Positions 15,467-23,530 of a stretch of 64,000 nucleotides of DNA are shown here, one piece after another (position 1 is the first letter of the stretch; every line of letters begins with the position of its first letter). The notes beneath the pieces are model-generated. The model was not told the origin of the DNA. It ran no database searches and saw only the letters and a program-made list of their open reading frames with translations. A program made the position numbers and the translations under genes. Origin of the DNA: Streptomyces niger (lineage in GTDB: Bacteria > Actinomycetota > Actinomycetes > Streptomycetales > Streptomycetaceae); assembly GCF_000718305.1 (NCBI RefSeq), contig NZ_JOFQ01000006.1:248001-312000 (forward strand), given 5' to 3'.

Positions 15467-15931
15467 CTACTCGGCGACCGCCTGCCGTTCGTTCGTGCCA
15501 CTCTCCGGCCTCTTCCCCGAAGGAAGCCTTACGGACAGGGTCACTGTGGTTCCGGTGGCACTGGCGGGGATCGAAAGCCGGTCGGCGATCCGAGTGACGA
15601 GCCCGGCGTTACATCCCCATCGGCTTTTTTCGCACTCGTTCTCCCGCGGTGCGCCGTTCGGTGCTTCGCATGCGAGCCCTGACGCGTCGATCCGGCACTC
15701 CAGGCTTTCATGGCTCTGACGCAGGAGCAGCGTGCCACTGTTGCCGTGTTCGATGGCGCTGGTGGCAACAGCGTCCACGGCTATGAGAAACGTTCCTCGC
15801 GTCAGTTCTGTGAGCCCTGATGGTGCGGTGAGGCATTCGATGTGCAGCCGCAGGCGAGACAGGTCGCGGAGGGTGAAGGGCATCTTCAGCAGAGTGTGGC
15901 CAGGGGCGTCACCGAAGGCGGCTGGTGTCAT
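15467..15931 (-). CDS. RsbW-like anti-sigma / histidine-kinase-fold ATPase, degenerate N-box
   Basis: The product is 154 residues with the layout of HATPase_c_2 anti-sigma regulators: strands and helix at the start (FTLRDLSRLRLHIECLTAPSG), the N-box helix at about 48-62 (FLIAVDAVATSAIEHG), then LECRIDASG, the G1-like WGCNAGLVTRIADRLSI, and a last strand TGTTVTLSVRLPSG. The N-box normally reads E..TNA..HG. Here the Glu is Ala and the metal-binding Asn is Ser, so ATP binding or kinase activity is doubtful. It starts right after the stop of the MEDS-STAS gene (TGAATG), so both are one operon and probably one signalling pair. Confidence 0.75.
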   Translation of the reverse strand: MTPAAFGDAPGHTLLKMPFTLRDLSRLRLHIECLTAPSGLTELTRGTFLIAVDAVATSAIEHGNSGTLLLRQSHESLECRIDASGLACEAPNGAPRENECEKSRWGCNAGLVTRIADRLSIPASATGTTVTLSVRLPSGKRPESGTNERQAVAE

Positions 15932-16810
15932 TCAGCAGCTCACCTCGCTCAGTACCAGGTGCGACAGGTGCTCGGCACCGACACGGCGGAGAAGATGCGC
16001 CTGCTGCGGTCGGCAGAGGACGCGGACATGTTCGGGGGAGGATGCGTCGCAGGTCAGCTGTACCAGATCCTCGGCGCACGCCGCGCTGAGGAACACCAGC
16101 CGCGACATGTCGACGCTCACCTGCCCTGCCTGGGCCTTGCCGGCCAACGTCTTGCGGAGAGCGGCGTTGAACTGCTCTCGCGTGGCCACATCCGCCTCGC
16201 CCACGAGTCGCAACCCATGAGGGGATGACTCCGTGTGCAAGGCACCCGTATGCGAGAGAAGGCTGGTCGGGTGTGCGTGGTGCATCGCCTCAAGAACGTC
16301 GGGGGCGAACCAGCGCGTGTCATAGGCGCAGATCTCGGTGTACGGGCGATCGGCGAAGAGGTGGTCGGCGTGGGTTTCGCGGTGCATCATCACATCGACG
16401 TCGGCGCTCAGGTCGGGCACCCAGTGCATGTCGATGTACGTGCGCAGGCCGCGGTACCCCTCGTCGAGGGCCTGGTCGGTTTCTTCCTCGATGCGTTGCC
16501 ACTGGCGCGCTGCGGTGAACCGATCCTGGGGGTGGATGAGTGTCCGCATGCTGCTGACGGCCAGTTGCCCACGTCTGCGTGCGTCCGCCACCAGGGGTCC
16601 TGGTACGTCGATGCGGGCCCACACTTCTTCCTCCTTCAGCTGTGGAGGGGCGAAGATGACCACTTTCTCCTGCTGAGCCAATCCCATCCAGGCGAAGGTG
16701 GTGACGATGTCCCGGGCCGCGTGATCACAGCCGTAGCTGACGAAGGCGTGGTCCCCGGAGCTGAGTTGCTGCACCGGCAGCATGCCTGGATGCCCGCGAC
16801 CAGACGTCAT
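15932..16810 (-). CDS. MEDS-domain sensor with C-terminal STAS domain
   Basis: The product is 292 residues. About residues 10-175 form a MEDS (DcmR-type sensory) domain: GDHAFVSYGCDHAARDIVTTF, EKVVIFAPPQLKEEEVWARI, FTAARQWQRIEEETDQALDEG, GLRTYIDMHWV and MMHRETHADHLFADRPYTEIC-like text ending in a Tyr-Asp-Arg-rich strand. About 195-290 form a STAS domain (GLRLVGEADVATREQFNAAL, VSVDMSRLVFLSAACAEDL). STAS antagonists are switched by Ser phosphorylation in a D-S-x-G loop; here the loop reads FLSAACA and the usual Ser is Ala. ATG 16810 is chosen because upstream sequence is non-conserved and Arg-rich. The ligand is unknown. 16811-17033 holds its promoter region and no gene. Confidence 0.8.
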   Translation of the reverse strand: MTSGRGHPGMLPVQQLSSGDHAFVSYGCDHAARDIVTTFAWMGLAQQEKVVIFAPPQLKEEEVWARIDVPGPLVADARRRGQLAVSSMRTLIHPQDRFTAARQWQRIEEETDQALDEGYRGLRTYIDMHWVPDLSADVDVMMHRETHADHLFADRPYTEICAYDTRWFAPDVLEAMHHAHPTSLLSHTGALHTESSPHGLRLVGEADVATREQFNAALRKTLAGKAQAGQVSVDMSRLVFLSAACAEDLVQLTCDASSPEHVRVLCRPQQAHLLRRVGAEHLSHLVLSEVSC

Positions 16811-17033
16811 GTCCTGCCTATCTGCTGAGCGTTCCGTGGTCGGTGCGGTGCACGCTAGCGGAAGCCGCGAGGCAAGTGCGCGGTTCTCTGGTGGTTTTCG
16901 GAGTGAATACCCGCTGCGTCTCTTGGTGGTGCGGTTGTGCACTGATCTGACCGCGTGCTGACCGGTCTCCTTACGCTGCCTGAAGCGGGGCCTGCTCCGC
17001 GCGTGTGGCGGCTTCCGTGTGTCTCCGTAGAGA

Positions 17034-19442
17034 TCACCGAACAGGCGCGTTCAGGGCGAACTCCCGCGTCTCCCCCGGTGGCACCGTCATCGTCCGCCCC
17101 GCGCACACGACAGGCACCGGGCGTTGCTCCGAGACCGGTACGCTGACGAGCAACCGTCCGCCGCCGACCCGCACCCCGACGTCCCAGTGGCCCCGGTACC
17201 GCAGCCGGTAATTGAAGTTCGACAGCTCCGGGAGCGGGGCGGGGTCGAACCGCAGGGCGTCCGCACGCGTCTCCAAGCCGGTCAGTCCCCGCTGCACGAG
17301 ATCCAGCGTCCCGGCCATCGCACCGAGGTGGATGCCTTCGGCCGTGGTGCCGCCCTGGGTGTCGGCCACGTCGCCCTTCAGCGTCTCCAAGCAGTGCTCC
17401 CAGGCGTCCTGCCGCCGGGCCCGGGCCAGCACCCAGCCGTGCACGAGGCTGCTCAGCGTCGACCCGTGAGCGGTCCGCCGGAGGTAGTAATCAACGGTGG
17501 TCCGCCACAGGTCTTCGTTCATGACGTGACCCAGTTGTCGGAAGAGCGCCACGAGCTCCGCTGGGGAGAACAGGTATCCCAGCATCAGGACGTCCGCCTG
17601 CTTGGAGACCTGGTAGCGGTTGGGTGTGTCGTTCTCGTCCTCCAGGATGCGGTCCAGTCGCCTGATGTCGTGGTAGCGCGCGCGGTACGCCGCCCAGTCC
17701 AGTTCGGCCAGGTCGCCGTACCCCTCGAACTGGCTCACCACGCCGGCGTGGAAGGGTACGTGCAGTCGGTGGGAGATCTCCCGCCAGCGGTCGAGTTCGC
17801 CGGCGTCGATGCCCAGTTGTTCCAGCAGCTCCCGCCGTCGGGGAGCCGGGAGGAGCTGGGTCAGATCGAGGGCCCGGGCAAGCACCCAGGCCGCGGTGAC
17901 ACTCGTGTACGCGTTGTCGTCCAGTCCGGGCTCCGCCGCGTCCGGATACGCGTCGTGGTACTCGTCGGGGCCGACCACGCCCCGGATGCGGTAGCGGTCC
18001 AGCGCCGCGTCGTACGTGGCGGTACTCGACCAGAAGCGGGCGATCTGCAGCACCATCTCCGCTCCTCTGGTGTGCAGGTATGTCGTGTCGCCGGTGGCCT
18101 CGCAGTACCGCCAGACGTTGTACGCCACGGCCGACCCCACGTGGTGCTGGAGCCGGGAGTGGTCCGGGAGCCAGCGGCCGGAGCGTGGATTGAGATGCAG
18201 GACCTGTGTTTCTTCCCGGCCGTCGCTGCCGCTCTGCCAGGGGTACATGGCTCCGGCCCGGCCGGCCGCATCCGCCGACCGGCACGCCTGCGGCAGCCGC
18301 CGGTAGCGGTAGTCCAGCAGGGCACGGGAGACCTCGGGGAAGCGGAGGTTGAGGTAGGGCAGGACGAACAGCTCGTCCCAGAAGACGTGTCCCCGGTACG
18401 CCTCGCCGTGCAGCCCACGGGCCGGCACCCCGACGTCGAGCTCCGCGGTGTGCGGCGAGAGCGTCTGCAGCAGATGGAAGGTGTGCAGTCGCAGGACGCC
18501 GCCGGCCTCGCCCGGCACCTCCAGCTCGGCCCGCCGCCACAGCCGCTGCCAGGCGGCGTGGTGTGTCGCCAGCAAGCCGGGGAAGCCCGGGGCCCGGGTC
18601 ACACTGTCGAGCGCGGCGAGTGAGGGGTCGCTGATGGCCGGGTCACGAGAGGTGTACAGAGCCACGATCTTCTCCACCACCAGCGGCGTACCGTCGGTCA
18701 CCGCCGCCGTCAGACGCTGGCCCGCGCGGCCGGGTTCCCGCAGCGGGTGTGAGTCGGCGGGCCCGCCGGCGGTCACCCGGGCCCGGGCGGCCAGGGTGAT
18801 GCGTACGTCGGAGGTCGCCGTGCGGCAGCGCAGCCAGCAGGTGCTGGGATCGACCGTGCCGGTGTGCAGACGGGTGAGGTGGCGGCCGGCGAGGTCGCGG
18901 TAACGGTCCACTCCGGCGTTGGTCACGTCCCCGTCGAGCGCGGATTCGATCTCCAGCACACCGGACCAGCCGATTGCGGTGAACTCGGTGCGCAGCGCGG
19001 CTACATGAGGGTCAGCCATGTGGACCAGGCGTTTCTGGACCACGCGCAGCTCCCGCCCGGGCCCACCGTCGACACGTACGCTCAGATATCTGGTGAGAGT
19101 GCCACCGCGCAGGTCGAGAACCTGCCGGTGCGCAAGCAGCGAGCCGTCGTCCGGCGTGTACCACGGTGGGGAGGGCTCGTCACCGCGGACGCGGAACCGC
19201 AGGGGCAGCCAGTTCGGCAGGTTGACCAGGTCCTCGTTCTCCACCTGCCGGCCGGCGACGTCCGACAGCAGCCGGTTGTAGCAGCCTGCGGCGTACGTCC
19301 CCGGGTAGTGCACAGGCCCGGCGGACGTCTCGGGCGCGGCGCCCCGCGTGGCGAAGTATCCGTTGCCGAGCGTGCACAGCGCTTCGCGCAGGCGTTCCTG
19401 CTGCGGGTCATACCCTTCGTACTCCCACGTCCAGCCCGTCAT
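17034..19442 (-). CDS. Glycoside hydrolase family 65 phosphorylase (kojibiose/maltose/trehalose type)
   Basis: The product is 802 residues. GH65 enzymes split alpha-glucobioses with phosphate to beta-glucose-1-phosphate. The N-terminal beta-sandwich runs to about 270 (LREALCTLGNGYFATRG). The (alpha/alpha)6 barrel contains GEAYRGHVFWDELFVLP, the catalytic acid Glu in GVVGPDEYHDAYPD with LDDNAYTSVTAAW, the phosphate-site segments YQVSKQADVLMLGYLF and HGSTLSSLVHGWVL, and a C-terminal beta-sandwich. The KQADV and HGS motifs favour a phosphorylase over a hydrolase. The exact disaccharide cannot be read off. The next gene upstream encodes a beta-phosphoglucomutase-like HAD, which would convert the product to glucose-6-phosphate. 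ATG 19442 has GGAGGG upstream and lies 4 bp from that gene's stop. Confidence 0.88.
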   Translation of the reverse strand: MTGWTWEYEGYDPQQERLREALCTLGNGYFATRGAAPETSAGPVHYPGTYAAGCYNRLLSDVAGRQVENEDLVNLPNWLPLRFRVRGDEPSPPWYTPDDGSLLAHRQVLDLRGGTLTRYLSVRVDGGPGRELRVVQKRLVHMADPHVAALRTEFTAIGWSGVLEIESALDGDVTNAGVDRYRDLAGRHLTRLHTGTVDPSTCWLRCRTATSDVRITLAARARVTAGGPADSHPLREPGRAGQRLTAAVTDGTPLVVEKIVALYTSRDPAISDPSLAALDSVTRAPGFPGLLATHHAAWQRLWRRAELEVPGEAGGVLRLHTFHLLQTLSPHTAELDVGVPARGLHGEAYRGHVFWDELFVLPYLNLRFPEVSRALLDYRYRRLPQACRSADAAGRAGAMYPWQSGSDGREETQVLHLNPRSGRWLPDHSRLQHHVGSAVAYNVWRYCEATGDTTYLHTRGAEMVLQIARFWSSTATYDAALDRYRIRGVVGPDEYHDAYPDAAEPGLDDNAYTSVTAAWVLARALDLTQLLPAPRRRELLEQLGIDAGELDRWREISHRLHVPFHAGVVSQFEGYGDLAELDWAAYRARYHDIRRLDRILEDENDTPNRYQVSKQADVLMLGYLFSPAELVALFRQLGHVMNEDLWRTTVDYYLRRTAHGSTLSSLVHGWVLARARRQDAWEHCLETLKGDVADTQGGTTAEGIHLGAMAGTLDLVQRGLTGLETRADALRFDPAPLPELSNFNYRLRYRGHWDVGVRVGGGRLLVSVPVSEQRPVPVVCAGRTMTVPPGETREFALNAPVR

Positions 19443-19446
19443 TGCC

Positions 19447-20340
19447 TCAGCCCTCCGCGCTTCCGGGTACCGCGGTCAGCAGCTCACCCAGGTCACCGAC
19501 CACGACATCGGCCCCGTGCTCGCGCAGGTCGCGGGCGCTCTCCGGCGTCGCCGTCCGGTCGACGCCCACCACCAGCCCGAAGCCGCCGCGCCGCCCTGCC
19601 TCCACGCCGGCCAGTGCGTCCTCCACCACGGCGGCCTCGGAAGCGGCGACCTCCAGTCGCCGGGCCGCTTCGAGGAAGAGTGCCGGGTCGGGCTTGCCGC
19701 GAAGCCCGAGCCGGGCCGCGTCCTGCCCATCCACCACGGTGCGGAACAGCGGTGTCAGGTCGGCCTTGGCCAGCAGCTCCCTGGCGTGCCGGGAAGCCGA
19801 CACCGCGGCACAGGGGATCGCCGCCGCATGCAGACCACGCAGCAGGCGCACGGTGCCCGGCCAGGTCCTCGCGCCCGAGGCGCGCAACCGCGCGACGAAA
19901 CGCCGTTCCTTCTCCGCCGCCACGGCACGCACGGATCCCACACCGGGCTCCTCCCCCGCCCCGCCTTCCGGCAGCCGCAGGCCGCGGGAGTCCAGGAAGG
20001 CGAGCGCCCCGTCCAGCCGCGACTTGCCGTCCACGTACCGCCGGTAGTCCTCCCCCGCATCGAAGGGGCGACGCTGTGCCGGGTCGTCGGGCGGGTGGGC
20101 CCGCAGACACGCGTCGAAGGCGTCCTTCCAGGCGGCGGCATGCAACCGGGCCGAGTCGACGAGCACACCGTCGGTGTCGAGGACCACGGCTCGTACGTCT
20201 CGGAGGCACGAGGCGAGCTCCGCGCGGGCACGCTCACACGCGGTCCTGCGTCGCGGGCCTGCTGTGCCTCTTCCCGCCCACCGGCAGGCTGCTCCAGCGG
20301 CGCGTGGAGCGGCTGGTGGAGCGCCAGGCGCGCCGGACAC
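19447..20340 (-). CDS. Beta-phosphoglucomutase-like HAD hydrolase, 5' end unresolved
   Basis: The recognisable protein runs from VRAVVLDTDGVLVDSARLHAA to VPGSAEG. It has the HAD nucleophile motif DTDGVLVDS, the cap (HAAAWKDAFDACL, FDAGEDYRRYVDGKSRLDGAL), motif II CAAVSAS, motif III Lys in GLRGKPDPALFLEAA, and the acidic motif VVEDALAGVEAG. It should interconvert beta-glucose-1-phosphate and glucose-6-phosphate, the partner step to the GH65 enzyme 4 bp downstream. The longest frame starts at GTG 20340, but the part above about 20250 reads antisense through the fxsA remnant. A GTG at 20187 is the nearest internal start and would shorten the first strand. The gene probably lost its native 5' end and promoter at the same breakpoint. 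Confidence 0.75.
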   Translation of the reverse strand: MSGAPGAPPAAPRAAGAACRWAGRGTAGPRRRTACERARAELASCLRDVRAVVLDTDGVLVDSARLHAAAWKDAFDACLRAHPPDDPAQRRPFDAGEDYRRYVDGKSRLDGALAFLDSRGLRLPEGGAGEEPGVGSVRAVAAEKERRFVARLRASGARTWPGTVRLLRGLHAAAIPCAAVSASRHARELLAKADLTPLFRTVVDGQDAARLGLRGKPDPALFLEAARRLEVAASEAAVVEDALAGVEAGRRGGFGLVVGVDRTATPESARDLREHGADVVVGDLGELLTAVPGSAEG

Positions 20341-20471
20341 CGGGCTCCTTCGGTGACGCCTTCCAGCAGGCGCGTATGCACGCTCCGGACGGCAAGGTCG
20401 TCCAGGGTGAGGTCATACGGGACGACGAGCCGCCGGCCGGGCCGCGTCAGGACCCGCCACTGCCCCGCTGA
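20250..20471 (+). pseudogene. fxsA: 3' remnant of fxsA (FxsA family membrane protein)
   Basis: The frame reads VAGLLCLFPPTGRLLQRRVE, then RLVERQARRTPGSFGDAFQQ and ARMHAPDGKVVQGEVIRDDE to a stop at 20471. LLCLFPPTxRLL is the last membrane segment and edge of FxsA proteins, and DGKVVQGEVIRDD is their conserved tail in Streptomyces. The first two-thirds, including the start and other membrane helices, is absent. Upstream of about 20250 the sequence belongs to the HAD gene on the other strand. fxsA next to rbpA is a usual Streptomyces arrangement, so this marks where the accessory block replaced core DNA. Confidence 0.82.
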
Positions 20472-20570
20472 GGGCGGGCGCCGCCGGGGCGGCTCGGCCC
20501 CGCCCCGGCCCGCCCGAGTGGCACTCCATCAGGAACGGCAGGAACGATCAGGAACGACATTGAACGACAT

Positions 20571-20610
20571 GAGGGCCGGGACCCCTGCCGAAGCAGGGGT
20601 CCCGGCCCTC
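20571..20610. terminator. Bidirectional terminator between the fxsA remnant and rbpA
   Basis: A perfect 18-bp stem: GAGGGCCGGGACCCCTGC (20571-20588), loop CGAA, and its exact complement at 20593-20610. It lies between convergent reading frames, 17 bp past the rbpA stop. Confidence 0.9.
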
Positions 20611-20626
20611 GATGCGCCGTCCGCCG

Positions 20627-21004
20627 TCAGGCGGACTTCTTGTTGCTGTCGCGCGGATGCACGGCGATGTTCATGGTGCCGGAGCGCAGGACGGCCAGCC
20701 TCTCGGCCAGCACCTCCTCCAGCTCCTCGCGGGTGCGCCGCTCCATGAGCATGTCCCAGTGCGTACGCGCGGGCTTACCCTTCTTCTCCTCGGGGCCGTC
20801 GCCATCCACCAGAAGTGCTTGAGCGCCGCAAACCTTGCACTCCCACTCCGACGGAATCTCGGCCTCTACCGAGAAGGGCATCTCGAAACGATGGCCCTTC
20901 TCGCATGCGTACTCCACCGCCTGGCGCGGTGCCAGGTCGATGCCGCGGTCGGTCTCGTAGCTGGTCACCACGAGTCGCGTGCCGCGAAGAGCTCGCTCAC
21001 TCAT
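20627..21004 (-). CDS. rbpA: RNA polymerase-binding protein RbpA
   Basis: The product is 124 residues, exactly the usual length of Streptomyces RbpA. RbpA binds the principal sigma factor and core RNA polymerase and stabilises the open complex. Visible parts: the N-terminal tail MSERALRGTRLVVTSYETDRG, the core domain with the Cys/His cluster (YACEKGHRFEMPFSVEAEIP, WECKVCGAQA), a basic linker (EEKKGKPARTHWDMLMERRT) and the sigma-interaction helices (EELEEVLAERLAVLRSG). ATG 21004 has GGGAGG at good spacing; a frame extension to 21034 is not needed. A sigma-R type promoter lies 63 bp upstream, matching the known disulfide-stress control of rbpA in Streptomyces coelicolor. It is a core-genome anchor for this window. 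Confidence 0.97.
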   Translation of the reverse strand: MSERALRGTRLVVTSYETDRGIDLAPRQAVEYACEKGHRFEMPFSVEAEIPSEWECKVCGAQALLVDGDGPEEKKGKPARTHWDMLMERRTREELEEVLAERLAVLRSGTMNIAVHPRDSNKKSA

Positions 21005-21066
21005 GAATCGTGCCTCCCGGGCTTGGTCGCCCACAGGACAGGTGTCGCTGTCGTCGTCATCCGGTC

Positions 21067-21093
21067 AACGTCCGGTCGGCGGTGAAGATTCCC
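21067..21093 (-). promoter_or_regulatory. Sigma-R (thiol-oxidative stress) promoter of rbpA
   Basis: On the minus strand GGGAAT (21093-21088) and GTT (21069-21067) are separated by exactly 18 bp, the GGAAT-N18-GTT consensus of SigR promoters. The rbpA start is 63 bp downstream. The rest of 21094-21261 shows no gene. Confidence 0.85.
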
Positions 21094-21261
21094 GTAACCC
21101 GCACATGCGTCGCCCGTCGTGCCGCCCCTTGTTGTACCCACCAACGCCCGGTTTGTCACATCTGGCAGCAGATGTCACCCGCCGCTGTCCGAAGTGCAGC
21201 GCGCAGTAACGGTCCGCCTGGTGAGCCAAAGGCGTACACTACCGCCCCCCGCCCCGCTTGC

Positions 21262-22620
21262 CTAAATCAGGTCCGGTGCGCGATTTCCCGCGGCCACCGC
21301 GGCGCGCCGCACCGGCACGCGGCTGAGCAGGACAAATCCGATCAAGAAGAACGCCGCCAACGAGACGATCGCGTCCCGGTAGCTGCCCGTCACCTGATAC
21401 GCGACGCCGAAGACCAGCGGGCCCAGCCAGCTCACGCCGCGGTCGCTGATCTCGTAAGCGGCGAAGTATTCGGCCTCTTTCCCGCGCGGGATCAGATGCG
21501 AGTACAGCGAGCGCGAGAGCGCCTGGCTGCCGCCGAGTACGAGCCCGATGGCCACGGCGAGGGAGAAGAACCACACCGGCGCGTGCGCGGGCAGGAAGTA
21601 TCCCGCCACGATCACGGCGGTCCAGGCCACCAGCGACCCGAGAATCGTCCGTTTGGCGCCGTACCGCCGGGCCAGTCGGCCCATCAGGACCGCGCCGGCC
21701 GCCGCCAGCGCCTGCACCAGCAGCACCGCCACGATCAGCGTCGTCTGGTCCAGTCCCAGCTCCTCGGAGCCGAACACCGACGCCTGGGTGATCACGGTCT
21801 GCACGCCGTCGTTGTACACCAGGTAGGCCAGCAGGAAGCCCAGCGTCAGCGGGTGCCGCCGCAGGTCGCGCAGCGTCTCCCGCAGCTGCCGCAGGCCGCC
21901 GCGGGAGGGCGGGGCCGCCGCCGTCCGGGCCGGTACCCGGTCCCGGAGCCGCCGCAGCGGCACCACCGTGAAGACCGCCCACCACAGGCCCGCGGAGGCC
22001 AGGCAGATCCGTACGGCGTCCCCCTCGGCGAGCCCGAAGGAGGCGTGTCCCGCGTACAGCACGAGGTTGGCCACGAGAACCAGTGCGCCCGCCGCGTATC
22101 CGAAGGCCCACCCCCGTGACGACACCGCGTCCCGCTCCTCGGGTGCCGCGATCTGGGGCAGGTAGGAGTTGTAGAGCATCATCGACACCACGAAGGCGAC
22201 GTTGGCGACGACGAGCAGCGCCCCGCCGAGCAGGTAGCGGTCGCCGCCGAGGAAGAACATCCCCGTCGTCGCCGCGGCTCCCGCGTAGGCGCAGGCGCCC
22301 AGCAGCGGCTTCTTGCGGCCGCTGCGGTCGGCGGCGGCCGCGGCCAGCGGCATCGCCAGCACCGACAGCAGCAGGGACGCCGACACCGAGTACGCGTAGA
22401 AGGACCCGGCCCGCACCGGGATGCCCAGCGGGTGCACGAACCCGTGCGCGTCCGCCGCAGCCTTCGCCACGGACGTCAGGTACGGCCCGAGGAACACCGT
22501 CAGGACGGTCGTCGAATAGACGCTGTTCGCCCAGTCGTACCAGTACCAGCCGCGCTGCTCACGCCGCCGGGCCGCGCCGTCCGTCGGCCCGTCCGGTGCC
22601 ACGGCTATGTCCACACCCAC
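21262..22620 (-). CDS. MFS transporter, UMF1/Atg22-like
   Basis: The product is about 452 residues with about 12 hydrophobic helices. The start REQRGWYWYDWANSVYSTTV is the YDWANSxY motif typical of the UMF1 (Atg22-like) group. Other loops fit MFS: DRSGRKKPLLGACAY between helices 2 and 3, VVSMMLYNSYLPQIA, and the central loop RLRDRVPARTAAAPPSRGG. Atg22 proteins export amino acids from the vacuole; the substrate of bacterial members is unknown. GTG 22620 is preferred because GAGGGGG lies just upstream; ATG 22674, 7 bp after the GDPD stop, is an alternative. It follows the glycerophosphodiesterase gene closely on the same strand, so the two are probably one transcript. Confidence 0.88.
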   Translation of the reverse strand: MGVDIAVAPDGPTDGAARRREQRGWYWYDWANSVYSTTVLTVFLGPYLTSVAKAAADAHGFVHPLGIPVRAGSFYAYSVSASLLLSVLAMPLAAAAADRSGRKKPLLGACAYAGAAATTGMFFLGGDRYLLGGALLVVANVAFVVSMMLYNSYLPQIAAPEERDAVSSRGWAFGYAAGALVLVANLVLYAGHASFGLAEGDAVRICLASAGLWWAVFTVVPLRRLRDRVPARTAAAPPSRGGLRQLRETLRDLRRHPLTLGFLLAYLVYNDGVQTVITQASVFGSEELGLDQTTLIVAVLLVQALAAAGAVLMGRLARRYGAKRTILGSLVAWTAVIVAGYFLPAHAPVWFFSLAVAIGLVLGGSQALSRSLYSHLIPRGKEAEYFAAYEISDRGVSWLGPLVFGVAYQVTGSYRDAIVSLAAFFLIGFVLLSRVPVRRAAVAAGNRAPDLI

Positions 22621-22681
22621 CCGTTCCCCCTCGCGTTCCCGCCACGGCGGGTGGAAACGGTCGCGGTACGGCATCCGTAGG

Positions 22682-23482
22682 TCAGTTCCAGGCGCCCCGC
22701 GCGGTCAGCACATCCCGCAGCGTGTCTATGTGATCGGTCATGATGCCATCCACGCCCAGGTCCAGGAGCGCCGCCATCCGCCGCGCATCGTTGACCGTCC
22801 ACACGTGCACCTGCAGGCCCAGCTGCCGGGCGGCCCGGAGGAACAGCCGGTCCACCACCCGAAGGCCTGCGTGCCGCTCGGGTACCTGGACGCACACCGC
22901 GCTGCGCCGCACCGCGGCCCCCAGCAGTCGGTCCAGGGGCAGGCTCCGCCCGTAGGAGCGCAGCCGGAGTCCCGCCACCCCACGGGTGCCCAGCGAGGTG
23001 GCCAGCCGGCCGCCCGCCAGTCGTTGCGCCCGCTCCACCCGTCCCTCCGAGAACGAGCCGACGCACACCCGGTCCCACGCCCCCGTACGCCGCAGCAGCT
23101 CCAGTAGGGGGCGCAGCGCGGGCTCGGCCTTCACGTCCACGTTCCAGCGCGCCTCGGGGAACTCCTCCAGCAGCTCTTCGAAGAGGGGCAGCGGTTCCCG
23201 GCCCGCCACGCTGGCCCGCCGTACCGCGTGCCAGGGCAGTGCCCCGATCCGGCCGCGGGCGTCGGTCACGCGGTCCAGGGTGGCGTCGTGAAAGGCCACC
23301 AGCCGGCCGTCCGACGTGGCGTGGACGTCGGTCTCCAGGTAGCGGTAGCCGCTTGCCACGGCGCGGCGGAAGGCGAGCGCGGTGTTCTCCAGGCCGTCCG
23401 CCGCGCCGCCCCGGTGGGCGAAGGCGAGCGGTGCCGGGTGGTCGAGGTACGGGTGGCGGGGGCGGGGGAGCAGTGCGGTCAC
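22682..23482 (-). CDS. Glycerophosphodiester phosphodiesterase family protein
   Basis: The product is 266 residues, cytoplasmic by the absence of a signal peptide. The GDPD TIM-barrel motifs are present: AFAHRGGAADGLENTALAF (catalytic HRG and metal Glu/Asn), YRYLETDVHATSDGRLVAFHD (second catalytic His and E-x-D metal site), NVDVKAE, and the C-terminal VHVWTVNDARRMAALLDLGVD. Such enzymes release glycerol-3-phosphate from glycerophosphodiesters. GTG 23482 is chosen because homology begins with the proline-rich RPRHPYLDHPAPLAFAHRGG just after it; a frame extension to 23509 is possible. It is followed after 7-62 bp by the MFS gene. Confidence 0.92.
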   Translation of the reverse strand: MTALLPRPRHPYLDHPAPLAFAHRGGAADGLENTALAFRRAVASGYRYLETDVHATSDGRLVAFHDATLDRVTDARGRIGALPWHAVRRASVAGREPLPLFEELLEEFPEARWNVDVKAEPALRPLLELLRRTGAWDRVCVGSFSEGRVERAQRLAGGRLATSLGTRGVAGLRLRSYGRSLPLDRLLGAAVRRSAVCVQVPERHAGLRVVDRLFLRAARQLGLQVHVWTVNDARRMAALLDLGVDGIMTDHIDTLRDVLTARGAWN

Positions 23483-23530
23483 GCGGGCAGTATGGCGGGC
23501 GGCCGGCACGGCCAGGGGCGGGGGTCCGGC

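Noticed and set aside
17124-18623. 499-codon frame opposite the GH65 gene
   Set aside because: Low-complexity Val/Gln/Arg-rich shadow; the GH65 motifs on the other strand are unambiguous.
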